Assembly: GCA_021234155.1 (NCBI GenBank)
Contig: JAJEKV010000682.1
Location: 1-64,000 of the forward strand
Origin: Isoetes taiwanensis
Lineage: Eukaryota; Streptophyta; Lycopodiopsida; Isoetales; Isoetaceae
Length of the DNA stretch: 64,000 bases
Direction: 5' to 3'
The notes under the pieces are model-generated. The model was not told where the DNA came from. It saw only the letters and a program-made list of their open reading frames with translations, and made no database searches. Below, in pieces: positions 33,857-46,030 of the stretch (its first letter is position 1; each line of letters opens with the position of its first letter). A program made the position numbers and the translations under genes.

Positions 33857-35392
33857 TGTGACGTTCTAGGTATCTATACGGTATACGTATGCCTACCATG
33901 ACACGTCACCAGTACATAGGGGACCTAAGGGCCCAAGTGGGGGTTCGCCTACAATGGATTTTATTAGCTATGCTAATAAAACCAATGGATAATTATGGAT
34001 TAGAGTGGCATAATTAACCTAATTATGCTATTATGGTCTAATTAACTAATTGTCACCAATGAGGGGGTGCCACCTGGCCCAAATCGATTGGCCAGGAGGG
34101 ACTTACCATTTTGGGGCATGGAATAGGGGTCCTACCCTCCAATTCCTCTCAAATTCGAATTGGGATTGAAGAGGAGCAGCAACTAGCAGCTTACACTTGT
34201 TTTTGCCAACACTTACCCACCAGCCTCGAACTATGGATGCCTATCGTGACCATGGCTCTAGCCAAGATACTGGTTAGTCAATAGATAGATTCTTTTTCCG
34301 TTGACACTTCTTTGAATAGATGGAATGATTAAATTCTCTCTTGTAAGTTGTTCCGAATATTTGAATGGTATTTACATTAGTTCTTTCTGCTTCTTCCGTG
34401 TATTGGGAATTAAGGGAAGGGTAGAGATCTAAAAGCCTCTTAGCATTAGAGATGTCTCTAGCTAGACCCCTTAATACCCAATAATTGCGGCATGTGCACA
34501 AAGAGCCTACCTGGCTGTGGATGCTATGATGTGGTTTCGGCACCGGATACTTGATGAGGGGTGAATTGGGGGTGGGGTCTTGCCTGGCTGACTCTGGGAC
34601 TCCTATAGTGTGCTAGGCTTATAGCCGTCCTTGCGCATGGGCGGGTATGGGTCTGTCACTCTCTAGGCGAAGGGCGTGAGCCATAGATGGCGATCCCGGG
34701 CTCGAAGCGGGTTGGTGAGCTGACCTTTAGATTTAGGGGAGTAAGTCGGGATGCGGATCGGGGGGGTCACTAAGGGCGCGTGTTCTCAGCACACCGGGGA
34801 TCCGTCATGCGGGGAGGAGAGCGCCTCGACGCCTGCCTCATCGGACGGGGGAGATGTAACCGGAGTAGTCTCGAAGGTGATTCCTTGAGATTGCATCTGG
34901 AGGGCTACAAGCACGTCATAGCATGATTGACCTATCGCAAAGTGTGCAGGAGGGGCGGATGGAGTGGACAACCCTAGCCATTGTCTTATGCCAGCCAATG
35001 CCATGTTATACTTCAAGTTGATATCTTGAGGCCCTGGCCGTCAGTTGATCCCTTGGAGTCTGAGCCTGGGGTAGTGCCTAGTTATGGTGTTATTTCATGT
35101 TATTATGGATGTATTATCTTTTCCGTGATGATGATGGATGTGCCACCCTTCGTGGTGGTATATTATTTTGCATGATGATTGTATGCTAATGTGTATATAT
35201 GCTTCCGCTGTATAGGATTTCCCATAGAGGACGTGGGACGAATGACATCTCCGTGTTCCTCGCCCGGACACTTGGCCAATCCAAGTGGTCCGAGTATGAC
35301 GGAGGGCCTTGCCATGGTGATGTAATCGCCATGGGAGGGGAATTCCCATATTTATACGATGGGAGCATCGTATAGATTCTGGGAGCGTCACA
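33857..35392 (+). repeat. 3' LTR of the gypsy element, right copy
   Basis: 1,536 bp from TGTGACGTTC to GAGCGTCACA, with the inverted ends TGTGACG/CGTCACA. It contains AT-rich tracts near the 5' end (ttattagctatgctaataaaa) and a GC-richer middle (34,550-34,960) in which the two copies disagree heavily. No matching 5' LTR exists between the hAT remnant and the gag fragment, so the element is 5'-truncated and its target duplication cannot be checked. Confidence 0.9.
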
Positions 35393-36584
35393 AGACTAAA
35401 CTTTAGATTGGATTGCACAGATGTCCCTCTTAATCGAAGCAAATCGTGAGCACAAGTGGAAGGTCTGCAAGTCTGCAAAGTGACAATAAAATATGTTATT
35501 AAATTTACTCCATTCATATTCATACGAATAACGGAACGATGACATAAGAAAATAGAAGAAAAAACAGGCTCGACCGAGTAAAATTAGTTAAACAACGCCC
35601 TTTCTTGCTGTTAAATGCTAAACTCGATCGAATTTAAAAAAAAAAGTGTGAAGCCTCAGTAGAGGACTACAAGTGGCGACTTATTGCAGGGCCATCTGAC
35701 TAAAGTATAATATGGCCATACTCCTAACCTATTTAAATAGATTCGATGTTCTAAATGGCTACCTCAATAATATTTTAACCATAAACAAAAACTCGAATTG
35801 GACACAACCTAGGCCCAGCAAGGTTTAGTAAATATCAAATTGGCTACTATACATAAAAAAATTTTGTGTTCGTGGTTTGAACTAGCCACTACCCTTTGAC
35901 TATGGCATGAACGCATCCTACTCTAGCATAGCTAGCTATTTCTAAAAAAATGTGAATGTGGCCATAACATTTACCGGGAATACTAAAAATACCCTATTAA
36001 AAACTTAGGTGATTGAAAACCCTACCCTTATCACATCAGGCTCACTCTAACTATCAGTATTTTGTTAGGAACTTCTTAAGGGCAGTAGAAGAAATGAAAG
36101 ATGTTTTTCTCAGAATGGCTGCAGTTTCTAATGACTGAACAGGGGATTCAACCACTAGCCTTAAGAGTGGAGCTAGAACTAACTTTTGAGTATGAACCAA
36201 ATTGGTTAAGTAAAGAGCTTGAAATGGCCGAGGTATTTGTGGGGTGATTATTAGCAACAATTTCACGGGGGGGACGAGTTGAACTTTCATCAAGTATGAA
36301 TATTACTTGTATCGGTCTCTTTCAATTTTGTATGCCACTAGAACTGTGTTTTGTTCCAGGTTCAATATCTCATCCAAAGGCCTGTGTAAAGTAATAAAAT
36401 CTCTTTTGCTCAATGGGGTTAGTCCAATCCCAAATTCTAATACGAAGCAAAGAAAGAAATGGAAAAAGAGTTTTCTCCAGAAATCGCCTTTGGCTAGACT
36501 TTTCTAATGGTGTCTATCTGGGTCTCAGAAAAGAAAATGTGGGGGAATGCTATATCTCTCCAATATATATGGCCTGAATGGTTT

Positions 36585-37009
36585 CTACACACGCTGAAGC
36601 ATCTCGCTAGTTATGGTTTTATTAACATAAAACTTACATTTGGCTTTGTATACTAGACCGTGATTTGATATTCTAGGGTCAAACACGTGGACAAGCACAT
36701 TAACCCGATGATATCTGTGAAGAATCGCCACTAAAATCCGCCACTTTGGGATAAAAGTACATGCCCAAGCACATCCTGCTGCCATTGAGGAAGGAGTTGA
36801 AGGAGCCACTTATTAGGAGGAGGAAGAATATCAGTATCAAGCAACAACTTATACATAGAGTTCATAAGTCTACATTTAACATCTTGATGGCAAATCCACA
36901 ACAAAATATCTTCTTGTTGTGGCAGAATATACTGTAGATAGTCAACAACTTTTTGCCAAAAAGCTCTATCCCATCGCCCCAACAAGAACTTTAATGAAAA
37001 GCCTCCCAT
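36585..37009 (-). pseudogene. Possible LINE C-terminal fragment, right copy
   Basis: The minus-strand frame has a W-rich pattern reminiscent of the region behind plant LINE RTs: LLGRWDRAFWQKVV, DILLWICHQDVK, MYKLLLDTD. It lies 2.5 kb downstream (in minus orientation) of the clearer LINE RT fragment at 39.5-40.0 kb, the order expected if both were once one element later split by other insertions. The assignment is tentative. Confidence 0.35.
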
Positions 37010-38959
37010 GTCGGTGAATGGCGAGTCATCTTGTCTTTTTGCAATTGTTAAGACTTGGTAGTTTTCAATGTCTTTGAGTCAATGGATGCACAATAGAGCA
37101 AAGTGGTGCATTGTTAGCCATGGGGATCCACCAACAAGGTACAGTCAACTAAGCACAAAAAATTGGGTTGATGTGAAATAACATTTTGACTATGTGCCAG
37201 AAATCTAGCAAGCTCTTTAAAAAGAGAGAAACATTAGGATAAGGTCGCAAATCATAAGATAGACCCCATTGTTGAAGGTGTTCCTAGAAAACCTTCAACC
37301 TCAATGGCTTAAAACCTCCAAGTTGCTTTAGGCAACCACTATGTGCAAGAAAATTGCAAAAAGAATGCTCAAAAAATGAGTTATCACTGCTTTCCCAAAA
37401 CAAGAAAAAATTGGCCTCAACAAAACGGATGCCATTTGCCAGCAGATTCGAATTTTTAAATGGTTTAAATTCAAGAAGCTGCTCTAAGACTCAAGAAATC
37501 TGGGGTCAAAAATTAGGTGCCAGTAGATTTGCAGAGATCTCTCAAATTTGTAACATGACCAAGTTAAAACTTGGTCAATATCCCTGGCAGCAAGTTAAAA
37601 TTTGCAGATCAAAAAGTATGAGTTCTTTTGACTTTTGACACGATTCTATCTCTGACAGGTTTGCACACAAGGATCAACAAGTTTTTTGGCAAAAAAAATA
37701 TGGTAGAATGCCCTGAAATTCAGTTTTTTTGCACAAAGACTTTCACAAAGCAAAAACAATAGGCAAATTTTTGTAAATTGAGTTCTAATGATCATTTTTT
37801 ACTTCTGACAACTCACGACTCCTCTCACAGGTCTGTAAGCAAGGGGAATCAACTTTTGGATGTAAATCAATGCTCAAATGGTAGGAATTGATGTTTTTGG
37901 CTAGAATGCGTTGTAATTTTTCAAAAAACAGCTAATAAACTTTTGTAAAATGATTTTTTGACACTCTTTCTCAGCTTTGAGACTTCCTAATCACTCTGGT
38001 GGTTCTACATGCAATGTACTTATTCTTTTAGACCACCATAAACTTGGGTAGTTTACTCTAGTTTTTTTCTAATAAAATTTGTTCAGAATACAGAATGCAA
38101 TGCAATCTACCTAAAATAAGCTAGACTTGTTTTTAACTTATTCAAATATCATTTTTACCTATACCTCATTTTGCAATGTTGAATGCAAATTGAAAGAATT
38201 TTTTTTGTGCCAAGGGTCGGATTTTCATTCACATGAATAGCATATAAATAATCAAATCATTCCCAAGCTCTGATGTCTTGGGCAGAGTCAAAAAGTTATA
38301 CCGTAGAAATTGAGCAATTTGCCTCAGTAATCCAACGATTTATGAAGCAAGGAAGGCAGATTCAAGCATAAGTCAGTCAATCCGGTCTCTATTAGAGATG
38401 TTCTGATCAATTCTTGCGCCCAAAGCCCTCGAAAAATCTGCGACCACAATTCCCCTTTCTTTATTCACTGTCTTTTAGCTTAGTTTTGGGTTTCGTGGCT
38501 TAGAATAGGTAGATCCGGGGTTTTTAAGGTATGATTAGCCACCTGGATTGAGACAAAAAGGCGGATCTTGGCGTGACAGTTTTAGGGTTTTGAAGATTTA
38601 AATGAAATATCCTACATGCATTCTGGAAAAAGGATGCTTGGGTATATAAGGCACAAAAAAACTCTTCTTATTAAATCAAGCATGCTATGCCCACGTGGGA
38701 TTTGGCCCGTTGCCGCCCCACACGCCCGGGTGTACCACGTGGTGGGGGGAGATTGGATGGGGGAGTGACTAGGCCGCCCTGGGGTGGGTGTGTAGATAGG
38801 ATTTTTTTTTTCAAATTTGGCACGAATCCCAAGAAGTTAAAAATGAAGGTCAATATGGGGTCTTTTTCAAAAATTCTTCTTTTCACAAGGAATCTTTTTT
38901 GATGCTCTACAAGATGGGAGAATATTTTTGCAAAAAAGAGCATTTGACTTTTTGGCTAA

Positions 38960-39260
38960 AAATGAAAGTCAAATTTGATGATGTGGCAAGTTGGTTGGGT
39001 GATTTGGCAAATGGGTGGTGACATGGCATTATGGGGTGATGATATGTCAAGTAAGGTGGCAAAATGACTTTTCTAGTCAAAACGTTTATGAAGTGGTGAT
39101 GTGTGGATGACATCTATATGATGATATGGAAGCATTGGAGATGATGTGGCACCATGGAATGATGACATGTCACCTAGGGTATCAAAATGACTTTACTTGG
39201 ATCAAAATTTTCGAAAAAGAGTATTGTGGTAGGTGACACATGTATGATGACATGGATGTA
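38960..39260. repeat. Degenerate ~120-bp tandem repeat rich in GATGACATGTCA
   Basis: The units share gatgacatgtca, ggtggcaaaatgactt, tagtcaaaa and atgatgtggca words with about 120-bp spacing (for example ggtgatgatatgtcaagtaa near 39,032 and gaatgatgacatgtcaccta near 39,157). The equivalent lies at 14,560-14,860. No coding is seen. Confidence 0.55.
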
Positions 39261-39473
39261 CTTGGGTGATGAATCACTTCTCAACACTTGTTTGAATAAA
39301 ATGTGCACATTCTCTTTCTAGCTTAGCAATTGGAGAGAGAAGATGATCTTAGACCATGGAAAAAAGCCAAATTTGGTGGGAAATTTTGCTTTTTCAAAGG
39401 TGATGAATGTATGATGGGTGTGATGCATGTATGGTGTGTTTTGACTAGAAAAAAGACCCTTTGCCAACTTGGG

Positions 39474-40000
39474 CTAGGGAAAATGATGGTGAGACAAAAG
39501 ATAGACAAAGATGTGTAAATTGTGTGTACTCTCTTCTATGATGCCAAAATGTGGCAGCACCCATGAAATAACATGTTTAATTATGGCTTTACCAAAGGGG
39601 ATACGATGGATAAGAGCTTGTGCAATAAGCTGTAACCCAGGAGAATCATCCTTACCCACAGGAAGCCTACAAATGAATTTAGATATCATGACCTTACTCT
39701 ACAAATGAAAATCCGGCATGCCCAAACCTCCAGCAAACTTGGGTTTTGTACACTTAAACCATGCAGTCTTAATCATAGCCCCTGCTTTATTTCCACCCCA
39801 AATAGAGTTTTTGATAACACCCATAGATAGACAGATAGATAGTATTTTTATGTCATGCCACATTGGCAGCATGCATATAAACATAAGTGTTGCTTAAGAC
39901 ATGCTTAGCCATTGTCACCCTTCCAAGCATAGAGAGTTTAGTAGTATCTCCTTCACAACTTTCTATTACAAGGGGGCTTCACCACGTGGAACCTGTCAAA
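39474..40000 (-). pseudogene. LINE reverse transcriptase C-terminal fragment, right copy
   Basis: The minus-strand translation reads KLSMLGRVTMAKHVLS, then a hydrophobic helix, then SIWGGNKAG, and W-x-K-C-x-K-PKFAGGLGMPDF. This is the standard layout C-terminal to the RT palm in plant LINEs (L.LAGR..L...VL; W...C.PK..GGLG). A further stretch (KFICRLPVGKDDSP) corresponds to the next helix in shifted frames. No catalytic core, endonuclease or 3' tail is attached. It is old and decayed. Confidence 0.6.
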
Positions 40001-42022
40001 CCACATGTATGAACAAGAGAGGTTGGTTTTTTAACCCCTTTTTCGTATGTATACTAGGGGTCATAGGGGTTTTTGAATGTCATTCTAGTTATAAATCCAT
40101 ACGAAAAGGGGTCATATTTGCCCATCTAAAATACGTATACTAGGGGTTTTTCGGCTACCCCATACGCGCAAGTTGCATGTCCTATATAAAAAAGGTGGAT
40201 CTTCCGGGCTCTATTATGATTATCCCAAACATCAAAAATTGTTTAGCGGCCATATAATAGATGCATGCAGTTTCTCTAGGGACATTAATTCAATAAATTC
40301 TAAGGATCTGCTATATAAGATTTATGCTAGATGCAATTAAAACCAGGAGCTTGACTGAATTATGGTCTGATTTTAGACCAAACAATAGGCCTGATTTTAG
40401 ATTTAACAATAGGTCTAAGTATTTGCAGAGTTGCCAATGTAAATTATAAAAAGTAAATGCACCAAGTCTATGTGCAAACATACAATATCTTAAGACTTCT
40501 ACAGAAATGAGTAAAGGGTTGTACATTTTTGTTGATAAAGAAATCTTGTTGTAAGGGACTTGTAAAATGCACGTTTAGACATCTAGAAGGTAACAGATGT
40601 ACTACTTTCTAAAAATATTTCATCAAGAATTTCTCATGCTTGATATGCTAGTACTAATCAAGGGCAAAAGGAGTAAAATGGGTGAAAGGCAATAAATCAA
40701 GAAACACCCAAAGTACCTTCTGGCTCTTGCTTTATTACCGAGTTTATATCACTAATATTAGCATGGTTGACTATAGGTACGTGGTGTTTCTTCTCCTGTT
40801 GTGCTCTCCTTGTTGTTATAGTTTGTCTTAGGTCAATAGAATGCAAAAATCAAATGAAGACACAAGGTTTATGGATAAAGAATGCAAAGTAATGGCTTAT
40901 GAGTACACGTCTATGTATTGCGTTGTGCGCACATGGCAGATACAAGTCGTCTCCATTTATGATCTCAAAGTTAGATGGTAAATATATGTCATAATATATG
41001 CTTGTAACTTCATCAAAACAAGTTGACCATTGTTTGGAAAGGTGGCAAATTGCATAGTAACATTCTTCAACAGATATGATCAATATTTAATGGCTCAGCT
41101 TGGTATAGGCTAAAGACAGCCTTAAACTTGAAAAAGGATGCATTTTTCAAGTGGAAAATGATATGAAATTAAGACTTGAGATTTAGGGATAAGGTTATAG
41201 GGGCTAAGAATAGAGTGACATAATACTTTGTGTAAAATCAATGAAGAAATTGCATGGCTTATTAAAAAGCAAAAGTCAATTGATGTTTGCAGATGACATT
41301 TTACCATGGAAATAAATATAGGTCTTCATTGTGTTGTATCTGCAACATTTAGCGAGCTTTAAAAAATCTTTGACACATTTCATGAGGAGACATCATCTAT
41401 CTCAGTTGGGTCCTTGGGAAATCTCAGTTGGTTCCTGTTATTTCGCTACATATTCTAAACGAGGTGCACCTGGACTACCACAGTCATCGGATCCATCGAT
41501 CCTACGGCCAAACTGCATGTTGGACCCTCTGGGCATCTCTCGTTTTGTTTATGGTCATTTATGATTGGGGGCACCTATGATTTTGAAATATGAAATACGT
41601 ATTCGCCTAAGTTTTTGATGGAATATAGAAAGGTTTTAGAATATGAAATATGGAGGCTCGAACCTCTACTAAAATAATTCAATATCCTAATAAGGCTACT
41701 TTGACCAATATAACCAGTGAGCTAACGTGACTATTTTTTTTTTTATCTTAAATCTATGTTTATTTTACAACCCATTCAATTGTTTTAGGATAGGGTCTAT
41801 GGTTTTAGGATTTGTCATTTTTACATCCATATCAAATCTCTCTGAAACCCCCTATTATTATGCTACATATTGTTTTAGAAGCTTCAATGGGATGGCTCAG
41901 GTACACACCTCTATCTTTGTGATTCTAGACTTTATAGTTCTATGGACTCATCTCTTGTGTGGGCATGAACAATCAATTAGGTCTTTGGAATGACGATTTT
42001 GAGTGGTGGTGCTTGCAGTGCA

Positions 42023-42480
42023 TGTAACGTTCCTTAACCACTCTGGCCTAATCAATGGTCAAAGCATCCGGAAGTGTATGGGAAATCCATCCCACCATTC
42101 TATGGTAGTTATAGGAAATGCCACACTAAGATCTGCTCGAGCGATCTCCCATGGGTCCGTTACAATCTTTCCAGAACTATGCTCATCCTCGAGCATCACG
42201 AGACCATAGATCACACCATCCCTAGTGTCCAAGACCAAGCCAAGATCCTACAGTCCAACGGCATTCAAGTCATACATGCCCCTATATGGAGAGTCGAACT
42301 CGAGCCCTGCTCTGGTACCAAATGTAATGTACCTTAACCACCCCAGAAAATGTAACAATCCTTAACTACCTTGGTCTAACCAATCGGCTAAAACATCCGG
42401 ATGTTCATAAGAAACATCCATCCTCTTATGGTAGTCTTAGGAAATGCCACACCAAGATCTATTGGAGCGGTCTCCCATGG
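42023..42480 (-). mobile_element. TRIM-like miniature LTR element, right copy
   Basis: Same structure as 17,835-18,294. The left LTR is 42,023-42,164 (TGTAACG...CGTTACA), the core is about 158 bp, the primer-binding-like site lies at 42,309-42,320 on the minus strand (TGGTACCAGAGC), and the right LTR starts at 42,323. The two copies are nearly identical here, so the element was already present when the large segment was duplicated. Confidence 0.6.
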
Positions 42481-45211
42481 CAACCCCGGATCTTGTCTAA
42501 ACTTGCACTACTTCTTGGTTGGTATGCTTAATCTTGACTACACAATTTTGCAGATGGTGAAAATTTGACTCTTCATACGCCTTAAAATCAAGCCCAATGA
42601 TATAATATCATCATTTCATTGTGCACATTGTAGCACATCCATTTACAACCTAGAGAAAATGTGAACCCTTAAGATCACATGACAAAGGCATAAGCATTCT
42701 AATCCTGGTTTCCAACTTGTCTTATAGCCATAGCCTCATTACGTCCTCGCTCAATCACTGCATGCATTAGTTAAATTTAATAAGGATTGCGATATTGGTA
42801 AGGCATATGTGTGATATAACATGGCAAAGGATTGAGTGAACGAAGGCCAAAATTAGCTATATATTAGAGATTAAAGCAAGAATGGCCTCTAGAAAAAGTC
42901 TAGTCTGCCATGATTTTGTGATGGGTGCGTTGTTTTGCTTAACGCATTGTTCACCATTATTTTCTTGTCATGTTTCTTAAAACGATAAAAATAAGCTAAG
43001 AAAAAAGGGATTCTTTGCTAATAATGTATTATGTGAACTCTCCATCAAAGGAATCAAGATAGGGACAAGGGTAAATATCAGCTTGGCATGAATTTATGGT
43101 AAGCATTGGATGTTGAGATGGAACTTAAGCACTTTAAAGGGCAGGTGTGGCATGAGATTGCGCCACGGGGGCCATGAGGACTATCGGGCTTATGGAGGCT
43201 TCTGGGACGTGGCTACGGCATGGAGCTATTAGTGTAAGTAGACGTCTAAGCTACTTGATGGATTGGGTAATGTGGCATTCCTTACGGCGAGGAATAGCCT
43301 TAGTATGAGCTTTGATTCTTTTGGGATAATGTGCATACAAGTATGGGACCTACTTCAATGCCATTGCAAGATTAGGCAAGCTAGCCGACATTGCTAGTGA
43401 ATGATCACGAATGCGTTTAGCTTCTAGGCTAATGTATTTCCTCAATAGTCTGTTATCCCCAAAGATACCTTTGGTCCATTGAGCGAGAGCCCTTCCTTTG
43501 GAAAAATTGTTCTATACCAAACTACTTTGGCATGGTTAGGTTGTATGGGCAACCTTGACAAGGTTATGACATAGGCATATGTATAGTAAATCTATAATGA
43601 GGATCACATGACATGGTCATTGTATTCCATCACTGTGTCTTGGCATGATACCCCTTAGATCCTATGGGGTCGGGCTTCCAAAGTTTGATGGCATGGGTTG
43701 CTCCGGTTTCTTTGTTGTTCTTGTGCTTTGTGACACCGGGCATAGTTTTTCGGGCAAAGATGCTGCCTCAACTCTTTGACTCCATGGTAAGAGATCCTCC
43801 AGTGCCAGACATATGTTAAGAGGGTATGCACAAATGAGATTCAATCCACCACTCTCACTACGAAGCTTGGAATATAAGCTCATTGAGCATTTTTCTACTA
43901 ACAGGGCCTGCATGTAGGCTAGTTGAGCTTTCCATTCCCTCGGAGCTAAGCATCATGATGGGTACTTTGGCTATATTATTGCTTTTGATTGTATATCATT
44001 GGTCATATGGGTAGGTCTAGCATTGCACCATAGGATCATGTGTCTTTGATTTTTATATGTTCTTGGTAACCAAGATTCCAGAGTGTTTCTATGTCACACA
44101 GTTGCGAGGGCTAATCCCATTGAGTGCATGATGAACAAAATATTATGGGTTGAGAATCTGAGTTCGTTGTGCACTAGAAAACTTGAAGAGCACCATAAGG
44201 GTGAGGAATGGGAAACTTGAAGAGCACCATAAGGACGAGGAAAGTCACGTAGGCCATGTTGAATTTGCTATTAAAGGGCTGACTTTGATGAATCAAGGGC
44301 CCTTTTTATATAATCAAGGGTTTTTACTGTCTTTGGGTTTTGATTGAAGAGTTTAAAAAGAAGTTCCAAACTGCTAAAAAATAGGAAACCAAGCTAGAAA
44401 TCAGGCCGATATTACTCAAGAATCCAATGATGATTTAAATTGATAGTTAAGGGAAGTGGGCTAAATTGAAATATTGAAACCTTAGCTAAAAGGTTAATAA
44501 AATGGTAGAACCATGGAGATCAAGGGAAGTTCAGCCGAGAGAGCCATTATGATACGATTTATGGAATTTGGACTCTTTGAACATCCTCAAATCATTGAAT
44601 ATACAAATGAACATTAGATCTTTGATCAATCTGGAACACAATACAGAACAATTGCTATACCGGCAAAGCTACAACTGATTTTTGGCAACTAGCTCTTGAG
44701 ATTGATAATGCTACTTTATCATAACCTCTGATCAAAGAGAAAAAGATACAATAGCTTAGGGATATATATAGGCTTTTGTAGTATAAGCTGAATGGTTCTT
44801 CTCCTAAGATAGGAGTCCTTTCATGTTAATCGATAACTGGATACAACCTCTTAGATTGGTCGTTGCAGTAAATGGGTCTTCTATTTGCTGTGTATGGTTG
44901 TTCCGTGCTAGAATAGATGCTGGTCCGTCCATTGTCTCTTCTTCCTCTTAAAAATAGCCGCAGTCCTTCCTCTTTATAATCGTTGTCTTTTTATCAAGAT
45001 AAAGGCCTTTCCTTTTTGTCTATATCTGGGCTCTCTTTGAGTAGTTATCCTTGTTTTTTTTCATTTGAATAGTCTTAGATGTGCCTTTTATATAACAAAT
45101 GTCCTTATATGATAAATAATGTGGCCCCTCTAATTATATAATATCCTTCATCATATAAAATTATATAGGTTGTCTTTTGGTGAGTAATGTGATGTGTATA
45201 GGGGGGAAAAT
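42481..45211. other. Decayed repeat tract, no intact gene (right copy)
   Basis: AT-rich sequence equivalent to 18,295-21,031. It includes the second copy of the 350-bp dispersed repeat (about 43,590-43,945). Nothing else could be assigned. Confidence 0.55.
43590..43945. repeat. Dispersed ~350-bp repeat, copy 2
   Basis: Near-identical to 19,400-19,765 as part of the large duplication, and diverged from 45,640-46,030. Confidence 0.6.
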
Positions 45212-45222
45212 TCCACATGGCA

Positions 45223-45639
45223 AATGGAATCTGACTATTCTCTCAGAGTCAGATTAAAACCAAGATCATAGCTATGGCAGTCATCTTGCAAACTAGAACA
45301 GGGATGATCAAACAAGACGCCAGTGGATGGAAATAAACTGCAACCATTCAAATGCAGCAAAATATTTCTAGATATTGGGTCATTAACATCGGTTAATATA
45401 TCTCAATCTGAACTCAAGCTGAAATCTCTTACCATCTTGGAAATCTATAATTATATAAGGTGCTTCCAGAATATGGCTATGGTATGTTATATGGTTGGGC
45501 TAGTAAAGCACCCGAGTAATGGACTTATTAAGAAAAACCAACTAATATAGCTAATGGATTCCAAACAAGAGACATTGCCTTCCTTATGTGAGGAATGGTT
45601 CAAGAAATTGAGTTGCATTCCTTATGGAGATAAGACCCT
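45223..45639. other. Unassigned sequence after the right copy
   Basis: A unique-looking AT-rich stretch that follows the boundary ttccacatggc. No H3-like sequence, ORF of note or element end was recognised. Confidence 0.5.
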
Positions 45640-46030
45640 AGCACATTTAAGAAATATGTTATGAACATCACATGTCATGGTCTTTGTATCATCCTACTAT
45701 TGTCTTAATATATGTTCTTGGATCCTTCGGGGTCGAGCTTCCAAGTTTGGTGGCCTGGGTAGCTCTGGCATGTTCATGTTCATCTGTTACATTACATTCT
45801 TGTGTTCTAAAACACCAAATATAGTTCTTCTGGCAAGGATACTGCGTCAACTCTTTGATTCCACGGTAAGAGGTCCTCCGGTGCCAGACGTGGGCTGAGA
45901 GGGTATGCACAACTCCACCACTCCTGCTACAGGGCTTGGAATGTAAGCTGGCTAGACATTTTTCTACTAATATGGCCTGCATGTAGGCTAGCTGAGGTTT
46001 CCATCGTCCTAGAGCTATCCATCATGATGG
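45640..46030. repeat. Dispersed ~350-bp repeat, copy 3 (diverged)
   Basis: It aligns with 19,400-19,765 through ttttctactaa, ggcctgcatgtaggctag, gtgccagac and gagagggtatgcacaa with many substitutions. Because it lies outside the duplicated segments, it shows the family is dispersed in the genome and not just part of the 21-kb unit. Confidence 0.6.

Larger units (their letters stand above)
35393..42022. other. Decayed AT-rich repeat tract, right copy
   Basis: Non-coding, with minus-strand LINE-like fragments (36,585-37,009; 39,474-40,000), a ~120-bp-period minisatellite (38,960-39,260) and a small inverted repeat (40,035-40,111). No intact gene was found. Remaining short frames are not supported by any motif. 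Confidence 0.6.
24345..45222. repeat. Right copy of the ~21-kb duplicated segment
   Basis: This is the counterpart of 1-21,042, with the same element order. It is the better-preserved version for coding purposes: the gypsy polyprotein and hAT transposase can be followed for hundreds of codons here but are shattered in the left copy. It also contains CHG-site differences where the left copy looks more plausible, for example catcggatcc at about 41,485 against catctggatcc at about 17,297. After 45,222 the sequence continues into DNA with no match to the H3-like region that follows the left copy. Confidence 0.95.

Noticed and set aside
38690-38800. GC-rich patch as a CpG-island promoter
   Set aside because: It lies within decayed repeat, the copies disagree in it, and no coding region follows.
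35393-42022. A large internal LTR element such as a LARD
   Set aside because: No pair of direct repeats with TG...CA ends brackets this tract, and LINE pieces within it run on the opposite strand.
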